The notes: generated by a model not told the origin, from the letters alone. A stretch of DNA of 64,000 nt from Burkholderia sp. WSM2232 (GCF_000472545.1 NZ_AWZV01000012.1:91225-155224); one strand, 5' to 3'. Shown: positions 17,745 through 27,476, counted from the first letter of the stretch. Numbers and translations are program-made.

Positions 17745-18764
17745 ATGCTAGATCCTCGTGCACAAACCCTCCTGAAAACCCTGATCGAGCGCTACATTGC
17801 CGAAGGTCAGCCGGTCGGCTCGCGCACGTTGTCGCGCTACTCCGGCCTGGAACTGAGCCCGGCGACCATCCGCAACGTCATGTCGGATCTCGAGGATCTG
17901 GGGCTTGTCATCAGTCCGCATACTTCCGCCGGCCGTATTCCCACGCCGCGCGGCTATCGGCTCTTCGTGGACACCATGTTGACGGTGGAATCGGCCGCGG
18001 ACGAAGAGGCGGTCACCCGCACCGTCAAGACTACGCTGCAGGCCGGCGAGCCGCAGAAAATCGTCGCGGCGGCGGCGAGCGTGCTCTCGAATCTGTCGCA
18101 GTTCGCCGGTGTGGTGCTCACGCCGCGGCGCAGCCACGTGTTCAAGCAGATCGAATTCATGCGCCTGTCCGACAAGCGCATTCTGCTTATCATCGTGACG
18201 CCGGAAGGCGACGTGCAGAACCGCATGATGGCGACCCAGCGCGACTTTTCGCCCTCCGAACTGGTGGAGGCGTCCAACTACATCAACGCGCACTTCGCGG
18301 GGCTTTCTTTCGACGAAGTGCGGCGCCGCCTGCGCGAAGAAATCGACCAGTTGCGCGGCGACATGACCACGCTGATGCACGCGGCGGTTACCGCGAGCAC
18401 TGAGGAGCCCGACACCGGGGAAACGGTGCTCATCTCGGGCGAGCGCAAACTGCTGGAAGTCGCCGACCTTTCCTCGGACATGGCGCGCCTGCGCAAGCTG
18501 TTCGATGTGTTCGACCAAAAGACGAGCCTCCTTCAGTTGCTGGATGTGTCGAGCCATGCCGCCGGCGTGCAGATCTTCATAGGCGGCGAGTCCAACCTCG
18601 TGCCTATCGAGGAAATGAGCGTCGTTACCGCGCCGTACGAAGTGAACGGCAAGATTGTCGGCACGCTCGGCGTAATCGGTCCGACGCGCATGGCCTACAA
18701 CCGCGTCATTCCGATCGTGGACATTACCGCCAGACTGCTTTCGCTTACGCTCAGTCAACAATAG
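17745..18764 (+). CDS. hrcA: Heat-inducible transcription repressor HrcA
   Basis: A 339-residue HrcA, the repressor that binds CIRCE elements and is kept active by GroE. The N-terminal winged helix includes [20 protein letters not shown] and [10 protein letters not shown] with the conserved [16 protein letters not shown]; the C-terminal part carries the GAF-like region ending [18 protein letters not shown], typical of the family. Start ATG at 17745 is followed directly by [17 protein letters not shown]. It opens a rightward stress-related block (hemH, hslR, grpE, dnaK, dnaJ). No CIRCE element was seen in the window, so its targets (usually groESL) are likely elsewhere. Confidence 0.96.
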   Translation: MLDPRAQTLLKTLIERYIAEGQPVGSRTLSRYSGLELSPATIRNVMSDLEDLGLVISPHTSAGRIPTPRGYRLFVDTMLTVESAADEEAVTRTVKTTLQAGEPQKIVAAAASVLSNLSQFAGVVLTPRRSHVFKQIEFMRLSDKRILLIIVTPEGDVQNRMMATQRDFSPSELVEASNYINAHFAGLSFDEVRRRLREEIDQLRGDMTTLMHAAVTASTEEPDTGETVLISGERKLLEVADLSSDMARLRKLFDVFDQKTSLLQLLDVSSHAAGVQIFIGGESNLVPIEEMSVVTAPYEVNGKIVGTLGVIGPTRMAYNRVIPIVDITARLLSLTLSQQ

Positions 18765-18875
18765 CGCCTGGTCGCTGCGGCGGTCTATGCGGCACATCAT
18801 GCGCGAGCTCGCGCCGCTTGCCAATTGGCCGAACGGCCAGGGGCGCCTAAGGCAAGCGGCCGCAAAGCGCGCCGC

Positions 18876-18881
18876 TATAAT
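18876..18881 (+). promoter_or_regulatory. Candidate -10 box for hemH
   Basis: A consensus TATAAT lies 51 bases before the hemH ATG in a GC-rich gap. No convincing -35 is present at the usual distance. Confidence 0.4.
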
Positions 18882-18932
18882 GAATCCACCTCGTTCCATT
18901 TCCCGCCTAGAGCGGGGCATCTCTGCCAGCCT

Positions 18933-20015
18933 ATGCGCTTCGATCTCGAGCGGCCCTCCCAGAACGCCACGTCGCACCGCGTTGCCGTACTGCTGATCAA
19001 TCTCGGCACGCCCGACGCGCCCACGCCGCGCGCGGTCCGCCGCTATCTCGCCCAGTTCCTCTCAGATCCGCGCGTGGTGGAAATTCCCGCGCTCGCCTGG
19101 CAAATCATTCTGCGCCTGCTGATCCTGCCGTTCCGAGGGCGGGCGTCCGCGAAGAAATATGCGGCGGTGTGGCTGCCGGAGGGCTCGCCGCTGCGCGTCT
19201 ATACGGAAAAGCAGGTGGAGGGCTTGCGTCACCTGCTGCAACTGAACGACTACACGGTGCTCGTGGACTACGCGATGCGTTACGGCACGCCCGGCATTCC
19301 CGCCATGCTCAATCAGCTCAAGCTCGCGGGCGCCGAGCGGGTGCTGCTCGTGCCGATGTATCCGCAATACTCGTCGTCGACCACGGCCACCGCTTTCGAC
19401 GACGCCTTCGCGGCCCTGAAGCGCATGCGCAATCAGCCGGAAATCCGCACGGTGCGCCAATATGCAGACCATCCGGCATACATTTCGGCGCTGGCCGCAC
19501 AGGTGCATCATTACTGGCACCTTCATGGCCAACCGGATTTCGCCGCGGGCGACAAACTGGTATTGAGCTTTCACGGCGTGCCCAAACGCACGCTGGATCT
19601 CGGCGATCCTTATCACGACCAGTGTCAGACAACGGGCGCGCTGCTTATGCAGGCGTTGGGGCTGACGTCGGTCGAATGCCGCATCACATTCCAGTCGCGT
19701 TTCGGCAAAGCCGAATGGCTGCAGCCCTACACGGCGCCCACCTTGAAGGAATTGGGGGCTGCGGGCGTGCGGCGTGCTGACGTGTTTTGTCCGGGCTTTA
19801 CCGCCGATTGCCTGGAGACAATCGAGGAAATCGGCATGGAAGTGCGCGATGAATTCCTGCATGCCGGCGGCAAGGAGTTTCATCGCATTCCGTGCGTGAA
19901 CGCGTCGCAGGCGTGGATTGCCGCGCTTGGCGAAATCGTCGCGCAGAATTTGCAAGGCTGGCCGGTGCAGGCCGTCGCGGTTCCGCACATCCCGGCGCAT
20001 AACACAGCGGCTTGA
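18933..20015 (+). CDS. hemH: Ferrochelatase
   Basis: A 360-residue ferrochelatase, inserting Fe2+ into protoporphyrin IX in the last step of heme synthesis. Family motifs are [19 protein letters not shown] at the N-terminus, [18 protein letters not shown], the metal-site [17 protein letters not shown], and [16 protein letters not shown] near the C-terminus. The ATG at 18933 gives [11 protein letters not shown] before the conserved core; longer upstream frames are not supported. hslR starts eight bases after the hemH stop, so the two are probably cotranscribed. Confidence 0.96.
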   Translation: MRFDLERPSQNATSHRVAVLLINLGTPDAPTPRAVRRYLAQFLSDPRVVEIPALAWQIILRLLILPFRGRASAKKYAAVWLPEGSPLRVYTEKQVEGLRHLLQLNDYTVLVDYAMRYGTPGIPAMLNQLKLAGAERVLLVPMYPQYSSSTTATAFDDAFAALKRMRNQPEIRTVRQYADHPAYISALAAQVHHYWHLHGQPDFAAGDKLVLSFHGVPKRTLDLGDPYHDQCQTTGALLMQALGLTSVECRITFQSRFGKAEWLQPYTAPTLKELGAAGVRRADVFCPGFTADCLETIEEIGMEVRDEFLHAGGKEFHRIPCVNASQAWIAALGEIVAQNLQGWPVQAVAVPHIPAHNTAA

Positions 20016-20023
20016 CGAGACCT

Positions 20024-20431
20024 ATGAATTACAGGATTTCAACCGAACCCGGCGCGAAACTGCGCATCGACAAATGGTTGTGGGCGGCGCGCTTCTTCAA
20101 GACGCGCTCGCTTGCGGCGGATGCTGTCGAGAAGGGCCGGGTGCGCATCGGCGGGGCCAACGTGAAGCCGGCCAAAGACGTGCGAGTCGGCGACCTGGTG
20201 GAAATCGAGATCGAGCGCTTCGTGTGGCAGGTGCAGGTGCTGGGCGTATGTGACGTGCGCGGGCCGGCCACCGTTGCGCAGACGCTCTACGCGGAAACCG
20301 ACGAAAGCCGGGGAAAGCGCCAGGCGGAGCATGAACGCCGCAAGACGTACCGCGAGCCGGCCGAGACGCTGCACGGCCGCCCGACCAAGCGCGACCGCCG
20401 CATTATCGACAGATTTTCAGGTGGGGATTGA
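20024..20431 (+). CDS. hslR: S4-domain RNA-binding heat shock protein, Hsp15 (HslR)
   Basis: A 135-residue Hsp15-like protein. In E. coli Hsp15 rescues stalled 50S subunits carrying nascent chains after heat shock. The S4 domain occupies about residues 12-60 (LRIDKWLWAARFFKTRSLAA, RIGGANVKPAKDVRVGD) and the C-terminus is rich in Arg/Lys. A TTG four codons earlier overlapping the hemH stop is an alternative start; neither has a strong ribosome binding site. Its 3' end overlaps, on the opposite strand, the last 29 bases of a small exported-protein gene. Confidence 0.9.
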   Translation: MNYRISTEPGAKLRIDKWLWAARFFKTRSLAADAVEKGRVRIGGANVKPAKDVRVGDLVEIEIERFVWQVQVLGVCDVRGPATVAQTLYAETDESRGKRQAEHERRKTYREPAETLHGRPTKRDRRIIDRFSGGD

Positions 20432-20564
20432 ACAGTTGTTCCATGGTCGCGTTCACGCCGCCGTATTCGGTGGTGTGATCGTTGACCGCCCCGGACATAC
20501 AGATGGTCGTGGTGCCCGCAACGAGTACCAGCGCGACCACCGAGATTGCAAAGGTCAGCTTCAC
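20403..20564 (-). CDS. Small exported or membrane-anchored protein (53 aa), unknown function
   Basis: Reads M(GTG)KLTFAISVVALVLVAG at its N-terminus, a clear signal peptide or membrane anchor, followed by about 30 residues with one Cys near residue 22 and one near the C-terminus, ending LKICR. The GTG at 20564 is preceded by AAGGGGG at a suitable distance, a strong ribosome binding site for this genome, which is why I consider it real despite its size. It runs convergent to hslR and overlaps its 3' end. I do not recognise the family. A lipoprotein is possible but the TTICMSG context is not a standard lipobox. Confidence 0.68.
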   Translation of the reverse strand: MKLTFAISVVALVLVAGTTTICMSGAVNDHTTEYGGVNATMEQLFNPHLKICR

Positions 20565-20793
20565 GGTACCCCCTTATGGGATGGTGCAGGAAAGAAACGA
20601 GCTAGCCAGGTGGAAATTGCAAAGGCGCGGAAAGCGTTACGTCAGATTAGGGTTAACGAGGTTTTCCCGCCGCGTAACTGGAGCATAGGTCACTTGCTCG
20701 CGCCGCTCAATCTGAATCTGATTGCGCCGCGCTCATGGTTGTAACCGGGCATTTCCGCGTTTCGCCGGCGCCGTGAAAATTTGCCGGGAGGCG

Positions 20794-20821
20794 CTTGAAA
20801 TGGTCATTCGCGGCCCCAACT
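20794..20821 (+). promoter_or_regulatory. Sigma-32 (RpoH) heat-shock promoter of grpE
   Basis: CTTGAAA (20794-20800), a 13-bp spacer, then CCCCAACT (20814-20821), a near-consensus RpoH promoter. It lies about 116 bases before grpE and explains heat induction of the grpE-dnaK-dnaJ block. The rest of the 20565-20937 gap shows no gene I can support. Confidence 0.85.
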
Positions 20822-20937
20822 GCCGTTCCGATACGCGGTGGCGGGCCTGCATCCTTGTCGCAATTTTGCAACGCACAAATCGCGGCAGCATACGCGCCGC
20901 CGCCGTGGGCCTTTAATTCTTAACGACTTTCAGCGAC

Positions 20938-21522
20938 ATGGAAAACACGCAAGAGAACCCGACGAGCCAGAATCCCACGCCCGCGGAAGAAGCCGCGCGC
21001 CCGGCCGCCGAGGCGGCCACTCCGGAGCAGGAAGCCGCAGCGAGCGTGGCCACGGACGCGCCGGCAACGGGTGCGGAAGCCGCGTTGGCTGAAGCGCAGG
21101 CCAAAATCGCCGAACTGCAGGAGAGCTTCCTGCGGGCCAAGGCCGAAACCGAAAACGTGCGCCGTCGCGCGCAGGAAGACGTCGCGAAGGCGCATAAGTT
21201 TGCTATCGAGAACTTCGCGGAACACCTGCTGCCGGTCATCGACAGTCTGGAAGCGGCCGTTGCCCATTCGTCCGACGACCTCGCGAAAGTGCGCGAAGGC
21301 GTCGAGCTCACGCTGCGCCAGCTGACCGGCGCGTTGGAGAAGGGCCGCGTCGTCGCGCTGAATCCGGTGGGCGAGAAGTTCGACCCGCATCGCCATCAGG
21401 CCATCTCGATGGTCCCGGCGGATCAGGAGCCGAACACCGTGGTCGCCGTGCTGCAAAAAGGCTTCGTTATCGCCGACCGCGTGCTGCGTCCGGCGCTCGT
21501 AACGGTGGCGGCGCCCAAGTAG
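20938..21522 (+). CDS. grpE: Nucleotide exchange factor GrpE
   Basis: A 194-residue GrpE, which releases ADP from DnaK. An acidic Ala/Glu-rich N-terminal tail (residues 1-45) leads into a long helix (about 45-110, [40 protein letters not shown]), followed by the beta wing with [19 protein letters not shown] and the C-terminal signature [19 protein letters not shown]. Preceded by a sigma-32 promoter and followed by a thioredoxin-like gene and dnaK. Confidence 0.96.
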   Translation: MENTQENPTSQNPTPAEEAARPAAEAATPEQEAAASVATDAPATGAEAALAEAQAKIAELQESFLRAKAETENVRRRAQEDVAKAHKFAIENFAEHLLPVIDSLEAAVAHSSDDLAKVREGVELTLRQLTGALEKGRVVALNPVGEKFDPHRHQAISMVPADQEPNTVVAVLQKGFVIADRVLRPALVTVAAPK

Positions 21523-21586
21523 GTCCGCAAGCCCGTGTAAGGCGCTTCGCGGGCGTTTCGCTATTCGACACCAGGCGAACCTCATC

Positions 21587-22027
21587 ATGGCCAATGTTCC
21601 GGTAGACGCTACTGCGTTTTCGGTATTCGACATGAAGGAACTGGGCGCGGACTCGTTCGACGCCGGCCTTGCTGAAGCGGGCGACGAACTCGCGGTCGTG
21701 TTCTTCTGGGGGCTTGACTGCTTCAACTGCGAAATTGCCAAGAAGGCGATGCTGGCGCAACCGGAGGCGGTCCGGGCGCTCGGTCTGCGGTGGTTTCACA
21801 GCAATGTCTACGAGCATCGTGAGCTCGGCCGTCGCTTCATGCTGCACGGCGTGCCCACGTGGTTTTTCTTTCATCGTGGCAAACGGCTTGGGCGGGCGAC
21901 GGGCTGGCATGGCCTCGCGCAGTTTCAGGCTGCTGTGGCCGCCGCGCGGGACAAAATCCGGGCGGGCGGCCCACAGGCCGGTTCGGCGGCCTCAGGCACG
22001 AGCACGGGCGGCGCGCCGCACGATTGA
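21587..22027 (+). CDS. Thioredoxin-family protein
   Basis: A 146-residue cytoplasmic thioredoxin-fold protein with a Cys-Phe-Asn-Cys active site at residues 45-48 (FFWGLDCFNCEIAKK) and the cis-proline loop HGVPTWFFF. The CFNC dipeptide differs from the CGPC of thioredoxin, and the N-terminal 30 residues and Gly/Ser/Ala-rich tail are extra. It has no signal peptide. Placement between grpE and dnaK suggests coexpression with the chaperone block; a redox role in protein quality control is inference. Confidence 0.85.
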   Translation: MANVPVDATAFSVFDMKELGADSFDAGLAEAGDELAVVFFWGLDCFNCEIAKKAMLAQPEAVRALGLRWFHSNVYEHRELGRRFMLHGVPTWFFFHRGKRLGRATGWHGLAQFQAAVAAARDKIRAGGPQAGSAASGTSTGGAPHD

Positions 22028-22059
22028 AAAAAATTAAAGACCGCATCGTAAAAGAGGTC

Positions 22060-22087
22060 TTGAAAACGGTGCGGACGCACTTATGTT
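22060..22087 (+). promoter_or_regulatory. Candidate promoter of dnaK
   Basis: TTGAAA (22060-22065), 16-bp spacer, TATGTT (22082-22087) fits sigma-70 moderately. The -35 is preceded by C giving CTTGAAA, the RpoH -35, but the matching -10 is poor. dnaK could be read from here and from the grpE heat-shock promoter. Confidence 0.4.
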
Positions 22088-22180
22088 GAGTGCAGGTATG
22101 AATTCAGGGGCGCAGCGCCTTACGGCCGAACGGCGAACAGGGCGCTTGCCGCAGCGATCAAAGTCAGGAGATTAGTAAAA

Positions 22181-24145
22181 ATGGGCAAAATCATCGGTAT
22201 CGACCTCGGCACGACCAACTCGTGCGTGGCGATCATGGAAGGCAATTCGGTCAAGGTGATCGAGAACTCGGAAGGCGCGCGCACCACGCCGTCGATCATT
22301 GCGTACATGGAAGACGGCGAGATTCTCGTCGGCGCGCCTGCCAAGCGTCAGTCGGTCACCAACCCGAAGAACACGCTGTACGCGGTCAAGCGCCTGATCG
22401 GCCGCCGCTTCGAAGAGAAAGAAGTCCAGAAGGACATCGGCCTCATGCCGTACAAGATCATGAAGGCCGACAACGGCGACGCATGGATCGAAGTGCGCGA
22501 ACAGAAGCTCGCTCCGCCGCAAATCTCCGCGGAAGTGCTGCGCAAAATGAAGAAGACCGCTGAAGACTACCTCGGCGAGCCGGTCACCGAAGCTGTGATT
22601 ACGGTTCCCGCGTACTTCAACGACAGCCAGCGCCAGGCAACCAAGGACGCTGGCCGCATCGCCGGTCTGGAAGTCAAGCGCATTATCAATGAACCGACCG
22701 CAGCCGCTCTGGCATTCGGTCTGGACAAGAACGAGAAGGGCGACCGCAAGATCGCGGTGTATGACCTGGGCGGCGGTACGTTCGACATTTCGATCATCGA
22801 AATCGCGGACGTGGACGGCGAGAAGCAGTTCGAAGTGCTGTCCACCAACGGCGACACGTTCCTTGGCGGTGAAGACTTCGACCAGCGCATCATCGACTAC
22901 ATCATCGGCGAGTTCAAGAAGGAGCAGGGCGTCGATCTGTCGAAAGACGTGCTCGCACTGCAGCGCCTGAAGGAATCGGCTGAAAAGGCCAAGATCGAGC
23001 TGTCTTCGAGCCAGCAGACCGAAATCAACCTGCCGTACATCACGGCTGACGCGTCGGGTCCGAAGCATTTGAACCTGAAGATCACGCGCGCCAAGCTCGA
23101 AGCGCTGGTCGAGGAACTGATCGAACGCACGATCGAACCGTGCCGCGTGGCGATCAAGGACGCAGGCGTGAAGGTCGGCGAGATCGACGACGTGATTCTG
23201 GTCGGCGGTATGACCCGTATGCCGAAGGTGCAGGAAAAGGTTAAGGAATTCTTCGGCAAGGACCCGCGCCGTGACGTGAACCCGGACGAAGCCGTGGCCG
23301 TCGGCGCCGCGATTCAAGGTCAGGTTCTGTCGGGCGACCGCAAGGACGTTCTGCTGCTCGACGTGACCCCGCTGTCGCTCGGCATCGAAACGCTCGGCGG
23401 CGTGATGACGAAGATGATCAACAAGAACACCACGATCCCGACCAAGCACTCGCAGGTCTATTCGACGGCCGACGACAATCAGAGCGCCGTGACGATCAAG
23501 GTGTATCAGGGCGAACGCGAAATGGCGGCGGGCAACAAGCTGCTGGGCGAGTTCAACCTGGAAGGCATTCCGCCGGCACCGCGCGGCACGCCGCAGATCG
23601 AGGTGAGCTTCGACATCGACGCGAACGGCATTCTGCACGTCGGCGCGAAAGACAAGGCAACCGGCAAGGAAAACCGCATCACGATCAAGGCGAACTCGGG
23701 TCTGTCCGAAGCCGAAATCGAGAAGATGGTGAAGGACGCCGAAGCGAACGCGGAAGAAGATCACAAGCTGCGTGAGCTGGCCGATGCCCGCAACCAGGGC
23801 GACGCGCTGGTGCACAGCACGAAGAAGGCGCTCACCGAATACGGCGATAAGCTGGAAGCCGGCGAGAAGGAGAAGATCGAAACCGCGCTGAAGGACCTCG
23901 AAGATACGCTGAAGAGCGGTTCGAGCGACAAGGCCGCGATCGAAGCCAAAATCGAAGCAGTCGCAACGGCCTCGCAGAAAATGGGCGAGAAGATGTACGC
24001 CGACATGCAGGCTGCGCAAGGTGCGCAAGCCGCGGCAGCAGGCGCGGCGGGCGCGAGCGCGGGTTCGGGCGCTTCGGCTGGTGGCGCGAGCCAGCAGCAG
24101 GACGATGTGGTCGACGCCGAGTTCAAGGAAGTCAAGAAGGACTAA
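22181..24145 (+). CDS. dnaK: Molecular chaperone DnaK (Hsp70)
   Basis: A 654-residue Hsp70. The ATPase domain shows [16 protein letters not shown] at the start, [14 protein letters not shown] near 195 and [11 protein letters not shown] near 345; the substrate domain includes [16 protein letters not shown] and [20 protein letters not shown]; the helical lid ends in a Gly/Ala/Ser/Gln-rich linker and [14 protein letters not shown]. Codon choice is strongly biased to preferred codons compared with neighbours, as expected for a very highly expressed gene. dnaJ follows after 270 bases with several mRNA hairpins in between. Confidence 0.99.
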   Translation: MGKIIGIDLGTTNSCVAIMEGNSVKVIENSEGARTTPSIIAYMEDGEILVGAPAKRQSVTNPKNTLYAVKRLIGRRFEEKEVQKDIGLMPYKIMKADNGDAWIEVREQKLAPPQISAEVLRKMKKTAEDYLGEPVTEAVITVPAYFNDSQRQATKDAGRIAGLEVKRIINEPTAAALAFGLDKNEKGDRKIAVYDLGGGTFDISIIEIADVDGEKQFEVLSTNGDTFLGGEDFDQRIIDYIIGEFKKEQGVDLSKDVLALQRLKESAEKAKIELSSSQQTEINLPYITADASGPKHLNLKITRAKLEALVEELIERTIEPCRVAIKDAGVKVGEIDDVILVGGMTRMPKVQEKVKEFFGKDPRRDVNPDEAVAVGAAIQGQVLSGDRKDVLLLDVTPLSLGIETLGGVMTKMINKNTTIPTKHSQVYSTADDNQSAVTIKVYQGEREMAAGNKLLGEFNLEGIPPAPRGTPQIEVSFDIDANGILHVGAKDKATGKENRITIKANSGLSEAEIEKMVKDAEANAEEDHKLRELADARNQGDALVHSTKKALTEYGDKLEAGEKEKIETALKDLEDTLKSGSSDKAAIEAKIEAVATASQKMGEKMYADMQAAQGAQAAAAGAAGASAGSGASAGGASQQQDDVVDAEFKEVKKD

Positions 24146-24170
24146 AGCCAGGTCGCATTCCGACCGTAAA

Positions 24171-24329
24171 GCCGCACACGGGTCAAGTGTGCGGCCCGGC
24201 TGCACAAGGAACCGCGCCTCATCCGGCGCGGCAACGTGCAAGAGCGGTTATCACGCCTGGCGAGCCTTTTGGGCTCTCCGGGCACATTTGTTTTATGGAG
24301 GGCGTTGTTTTTGGCCGCATTCATGCGGC
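24171..24329 (+). other. Cluster of three hairpins between dnaK and dnaJ
   Basis: Stem 1: 24171-24179 with 24187-24195 (GCCGCACAC, 9 bp). Stem 2: 24212-24218 with 24225-24231 (CCGCGCC, 7 bp). Stem 3: 24314-24320 with 24323-24329 (GCCGCAT/ATGCGGC). None is followed by a U-tract, so partial attenuation, processing or protection of the dnaK message is more likely than full termination. Confidence 0.6.
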
Positions 24330-24415
24330 ATGAAACAGCGGCCGGACGAGTCGTGAGACTCCAGCATTCAAGAGGAGCCACCGCGCGGCACTCTCGCGGG
24401 GGGCGTTGAACCGAT

Positions 24416-25555
24416 ATGGCGAAACGGGATTACTACGAGGTTCTGGGCGTCGCAAAGAACGCGAGCGACGACGAAATCAAGAAGGCTTATCGCAAACTCG
24501 CGATGAAGCACCACCCCGACCGCAATCCGGGCAACAAGGATGCGGAAGAGCATTTCAAGGAGGTGAAGGAAGCCTACGAAATGCTCTCGGACTCGCAAAA
24601 GCGTGCCGCATACGACCAGTATGGGCATGCGGGCGTCGATCCGAACATGGGCGGCGCCGGCGCGCAGGGCTTCGGCGGTTTTGCGGATGCATTCGGCGAT
24701 ATTTTCGGCGACATCTTCGGCCAGGCAGCCGGTGGCGCGGCACGCGGCGGCGGCCGTGCGGGCCCGCAGGTGTATCGCGGCGCCGACCTGCGCTACAGCA
24801 TGGAAATCACGCTGGAGCAGGCGGCGCATGGATACGACACGCAAATCCGCGTGCCGAGCTGGGTCTCGTGCGAAGTCTGTCACGGCTCCGGCGCGAAGCC
24901 CGGTACCAAGCCGGAAACGTGTCCGACCTGTAGCGGCTCCGGCGCGGTGCGCATGTCGCAAGGTTTCTTCAGCATCCAGCAGACGTGTCCGAAGTGTCAC
25001 GGCACCGGCACCTATATTCCTGAACCGTGTGCTCACTGCCACGGCGCGGGCAAGGTGAAGGAAACCAAGACGCTGGAAGTGAAGATTCCGGCAGGTATCG
25101 ACGACGGCATGCGTATCCGTTCCGCCGGCAACGGCGAGCCGGGCATCAACGGCGGGCCGTCGGGCGATCTGTACGTCGAGATCCACATCAAGCAGCATTC
25201 GGTCTTCGAGCGCGACGGCGACGACCTGCATTGCCAGATGCCGATTCCGTTCACCACGGCGGCGTTAGGCGGCGAAATCGAAGTGCCCACGCTGGCGGGT
25301 CGCGCGAGCTTCACGGTGCCGGAAGGCACGCAGTCGGGCAAGACCTTCCGGTTGCGCGGCAAGGGCATCAAGGGTCTGCGTTCGAGCATTGCGGGCGATC
25401 TTTACGTGCACGTGCAGGTCGAAACGCCGGTCAAGCTGACGGAATCGCAGCGCGACCTGCTCAAGCAGTTCGAAAAAGCGTTGGTGGAAGGCGGCGCGCG
25501 GCATAGCCCGCAAAGCAAGAGCTGGTTCGACCGGGTGAAGAGCTTCTTCGATTAA
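24416..25555 (+). CDS. dnaJ: Chaperone protein DnaJ (Hsp40)
   Basis: A 379-residue class I DnaJ. The J domain occupies residues 1-70 with HPD at 33-35; a Gly/Phe-rich linker follows; four zinc-binding repeats are visible ([32 protein letters not shown]), then the C-terminal substrate-binding domains. It stimulates DnaK ATPase and delivers unfolded clients. The pabBC start codon lies only 25 bases after its stop, with no terminator between them. Confidence 0.98.
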   Translation: MAKRDYYEVLGVAKNASDDEIKKAYRKLAMKHHPDRNPGNKDAEEHFKEVKEAYEMLSDSQKRAAYDQYGHAGVDPNMGGAGAQGFGGFADAFGDIFGDIFGQAAGGAARGGGRAGPQVYRGADLRYSMEITLEQAAHGYDTQIRVPSWVSCEVCHGSGAKPGTKPETCPTCSGSGAVRMSQGFFSIQQTCPKCHGTGTYIPEPCAHCHGAGKVKETKTLEVKIPAGIDDGMRIRSAGNGEPGINGGPSGDLYVEIHIKQHSVFERDGDDLHCQMPIPFTTAALGGEIEVPTLAGRASFTVPEGTQSGKTFRLRGKGIKGLRSSIAGDLYVHVQVETPVKLTESQRDLLKQFEKALVEGGARHSPQSKSWFDRVKSFFD

Positions 25556-25580
25556 CTGCGGTTTGAAGTTGGCGGCAAGC

Positions 25581-27476
25581 ATGACGGCAGATGAGCGCGG
25601 CGCGGTGTTTGCATTGCTGGATGACTGCGACGCGTCGGCGGCGCGCCGCTCGAGCCGTCTGTACACGGGTTTCGTGCATGAGCGCGTGTGTGCAGACGTC
25701 GCGCAGCTCGAGGCCGTATGCGAGGCCGCCCAAGCGGACGCGCGCTCGGGCCTCTTCGCCGTTGTGCTTGCCGACTATGAGTTCGGCCGGCATCTACTCG
25801 GCGGAGCATCCGCTCCGTCTTTGAAAACGCAGCATGGCAATGCCACGCTGCGTTTTTTGTTATTCGAGCGCTGCGAAAAGCTCTCCCGCGACGAGGTCGA
25901 CGCGTGGCTCGTCCAGCAGGACGGCGGGCTTGCCGAACCGTCGGCGGCGGGTACGGCCAATGTGCGCGAAAGCGTGGAGCCGCAGGAGTTCAACGCGGCC
26001 ATCGGCGCCATTCACGCGGCCTTGCGCGCGGGCGACTCGTATCAGGTCAACTACACATACCGGCTCAGCTTCGACGTGTTCGGTTCGCCTGCCGCGCTGT
26101 ATCGGCGCTTGAGAGTGCGTCAGCCGGTTCGCTACGGCGCACTGATCGCGCTGCCCGGCGGCACGTGGGTGTTGTCGTGTTCGCCGGAGCTGTTCGTCGA
26201 AAAGCAGGATGCGACCTTGCGTGCGCGTCCGATGAAAGGCACGGCGCCCCGTTCCGCAGATCCGGCGACGGACCGTGCCGCTGCCGAGTTCCTGCGCAGC
26301 GATCCCAAGAATCGCGCTGAAAACGTGATGATCGTGGATCTGTTGCGTAACGATCTGTCGCGCGTCGCGCAGACCGGCACGGTTAAGGTGCCTGCGTTGT
26401 TTTCCGTCGAGCCCTATGCATCGGTCTGGCAGATGACGTCGACAGTGCAGGCCGCGCTGCGGCCCGGCACGTCGTTCGCCGCGATATTGCGCGCGCTCTT
26501 TCCATGCGGCTCGATCACCGGCGCGCCGAAGCATCGCACGATGCAGTTGATCGACGCGATCGAGAGCACACCGCGCGGGCTTTATACCGGAGCGATAGGC
26601 TGGCTCGACGCGGCGCCCGAGCCCGGGCAGGCAGGCGCTGGGGAGCAGGTTTGCGGCGACTTCTGCATGTCCGTTGCGATTCGCACGCTGACTTTGGAGC
26701 CCAGCGCGCAAAGCGGCTTGCTGCGCGGCACGATGGGCATAGGCGCGGGCATTGTGCTGGACAGCGTGGCCGAGGACGAATACGCGGAGTGTCGATTGAA
26801 AGCGCGCTTTCTGACCGGCGCCGAGCCCGGCTTCGAGCTTTTCGAAACCATGTACGCGACGCAGGAGGCAGGCGTGCGTCATCTGTCGCGCCATCTCGCA
26901 AGATTGTCGGCTAGCGCGGCGACCTTTGGCTTTGCATTCGACGAGCAAGCTGTTCGCGCGCAAATCGCGGAAAAATGCGCGTCTTTGTCGTCGCTCACGC
27001 CGCACCGGATGCGCCTCGCGCTAGGCAAGAGCGGCGCGACGCAAATCACGGCCGCGGTGTTGACGCCGTTGGCCGAGTCGAGCGTCGGCGTGTTGCTTGC
27101 AACCGAGCATGGCTTCGCGGCCCTGCAAGCCGGCGATCCGCTGCTGCGCCACAAGACCACGCGCCGCGCCGAATACGACCGCGGCTGGCGCGAAGCCGAG
27201 GCAAGAGGCGCCTTCGACACGCTGTTCTTCAACGAACGCGGTGAATTGACGGAGGGCGGCCGATCGAACGTATTCGTGAAGCTTGACGGACGCTGGTGGA
27301 CGCCGCCGCTCGACTCGGGCGTGCTGCCGGGCGTGATGCGAGGCGTTCTCCTCGAGGAAGACACGAGCCTGCAAGCAGCTGAAAGAGTGCTGACACACGA
27401 GGACGTGTTGAATGCGCAAGCGCTAATGATCTGCAATGCGCTGCGTGGGGCAATGCCGGCGCGGCTTGTTCGTTAA
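25581..27476 (+). CDS. Fused aminodeoxychorismate synthase component I / aminodeoxychorismate lyase (PabB-PabC)
   Basis: A 631-residue fusion making p-aminobenzoate for folate. Residues about 100-400 are the chorismate-binding PabB domain, with the QVNYTYRL segment, PMKGTAPRS, ENVMIVDLLRNDLSRVA, FPCGSITGAPKHRTMQLI and GTMGIGAGIVLDSV. Residues about 415-631 are a class IV PLP aminotransferase/lyase domain (GFELFETMYATQEAG, LRHKTTRRAEYDRG with the likely PLP lysine, FFNERGELTEGGRSNVFV, PGVMRGVLLE). Such fusions are known in proteobacteria. The glutaminase partner PabA is not adjacent. The ATG at 25581 is chosen; a TTG six codons earlier is possible. A terminator-like hairpin lies inside the gene at 25824-25858. 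Confidence 0.92.
   Translation: MTADERGAVFALLDDCDASAARRSSRLYTGFVHERVCADVAQLEAVCEAAQADARSGLFAVVLADYEFGRHLLGGASAPSLKTQHGNATLRFLLFERCEKLSRDEVDAWLVQQDGGLAEPSAAGTANVRESVEPQEFNAAIGAIHAALRAGDSYQVNYTYRLSFDVFGSPAALYRRLRVRQPVRYGALIALPGGTWVLSCSPELFVEKQDATLRARPMKGTAPRSADPATDRAAAEFLRSDPKNRAENVMIVDLLRNDLSRVAQTGTVKVPALFSVEPYASVWQMTSTVQAALRPGTSFAAILRALFPCGSITGAPKHRTMQLIDAIESTPRGLYTGAIGWLDAAPEPGQAGAGEQVCGDFCMSVAIRTLTLEPSAQSGLLRGTMGIGAGIVLDSVAEDEYAECRLKARFLTGAEPGFELFETMYATQEAGVRHLSRHLARLSASAATFGFAFDEQAVRAQIAEKCASLSSLTPHRMRLALGKSGATQITAAVLTPLAESSVGVLLATEHGFAALQAGDPLLRHKTTRRAEYDRGWREAEARGAFDTLFFNERGELTEGGRSNVFVKLDGRWWTPPLDSGVLPGVMRGVLLEEDTSLQAAERVLTHEDVLNAQALMICNALRGAMPARLVR
25824..25858 (+). terminator. Intrinsic-terminator-like hairpin inside pabBC
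   Basis: AAAACGCAGC (25824-25833) pairs with GCTGCGTTTT (25847-25856), the stem continues after one A/C mismatch with TGG/CCA, and six Ts follow (25853-25858). In frame it reads LKTQHGNATLRFLL, using TTT, TTG and TTA codons that are uncommon in this GC-rich sequence. It is 269 bases after the dnaJ stop codon. It could end untranslated dnaKJ read-through; active translation of pabBC would prevent folding. Confidence 0.6.

Noticed and set aside
22172..24241. A 689-codon open frame antisense to dnaK
   Set aside because: It mirrors dnaK almost exactly and arises from the same codon bias; no ribosome binding site or family similarity.
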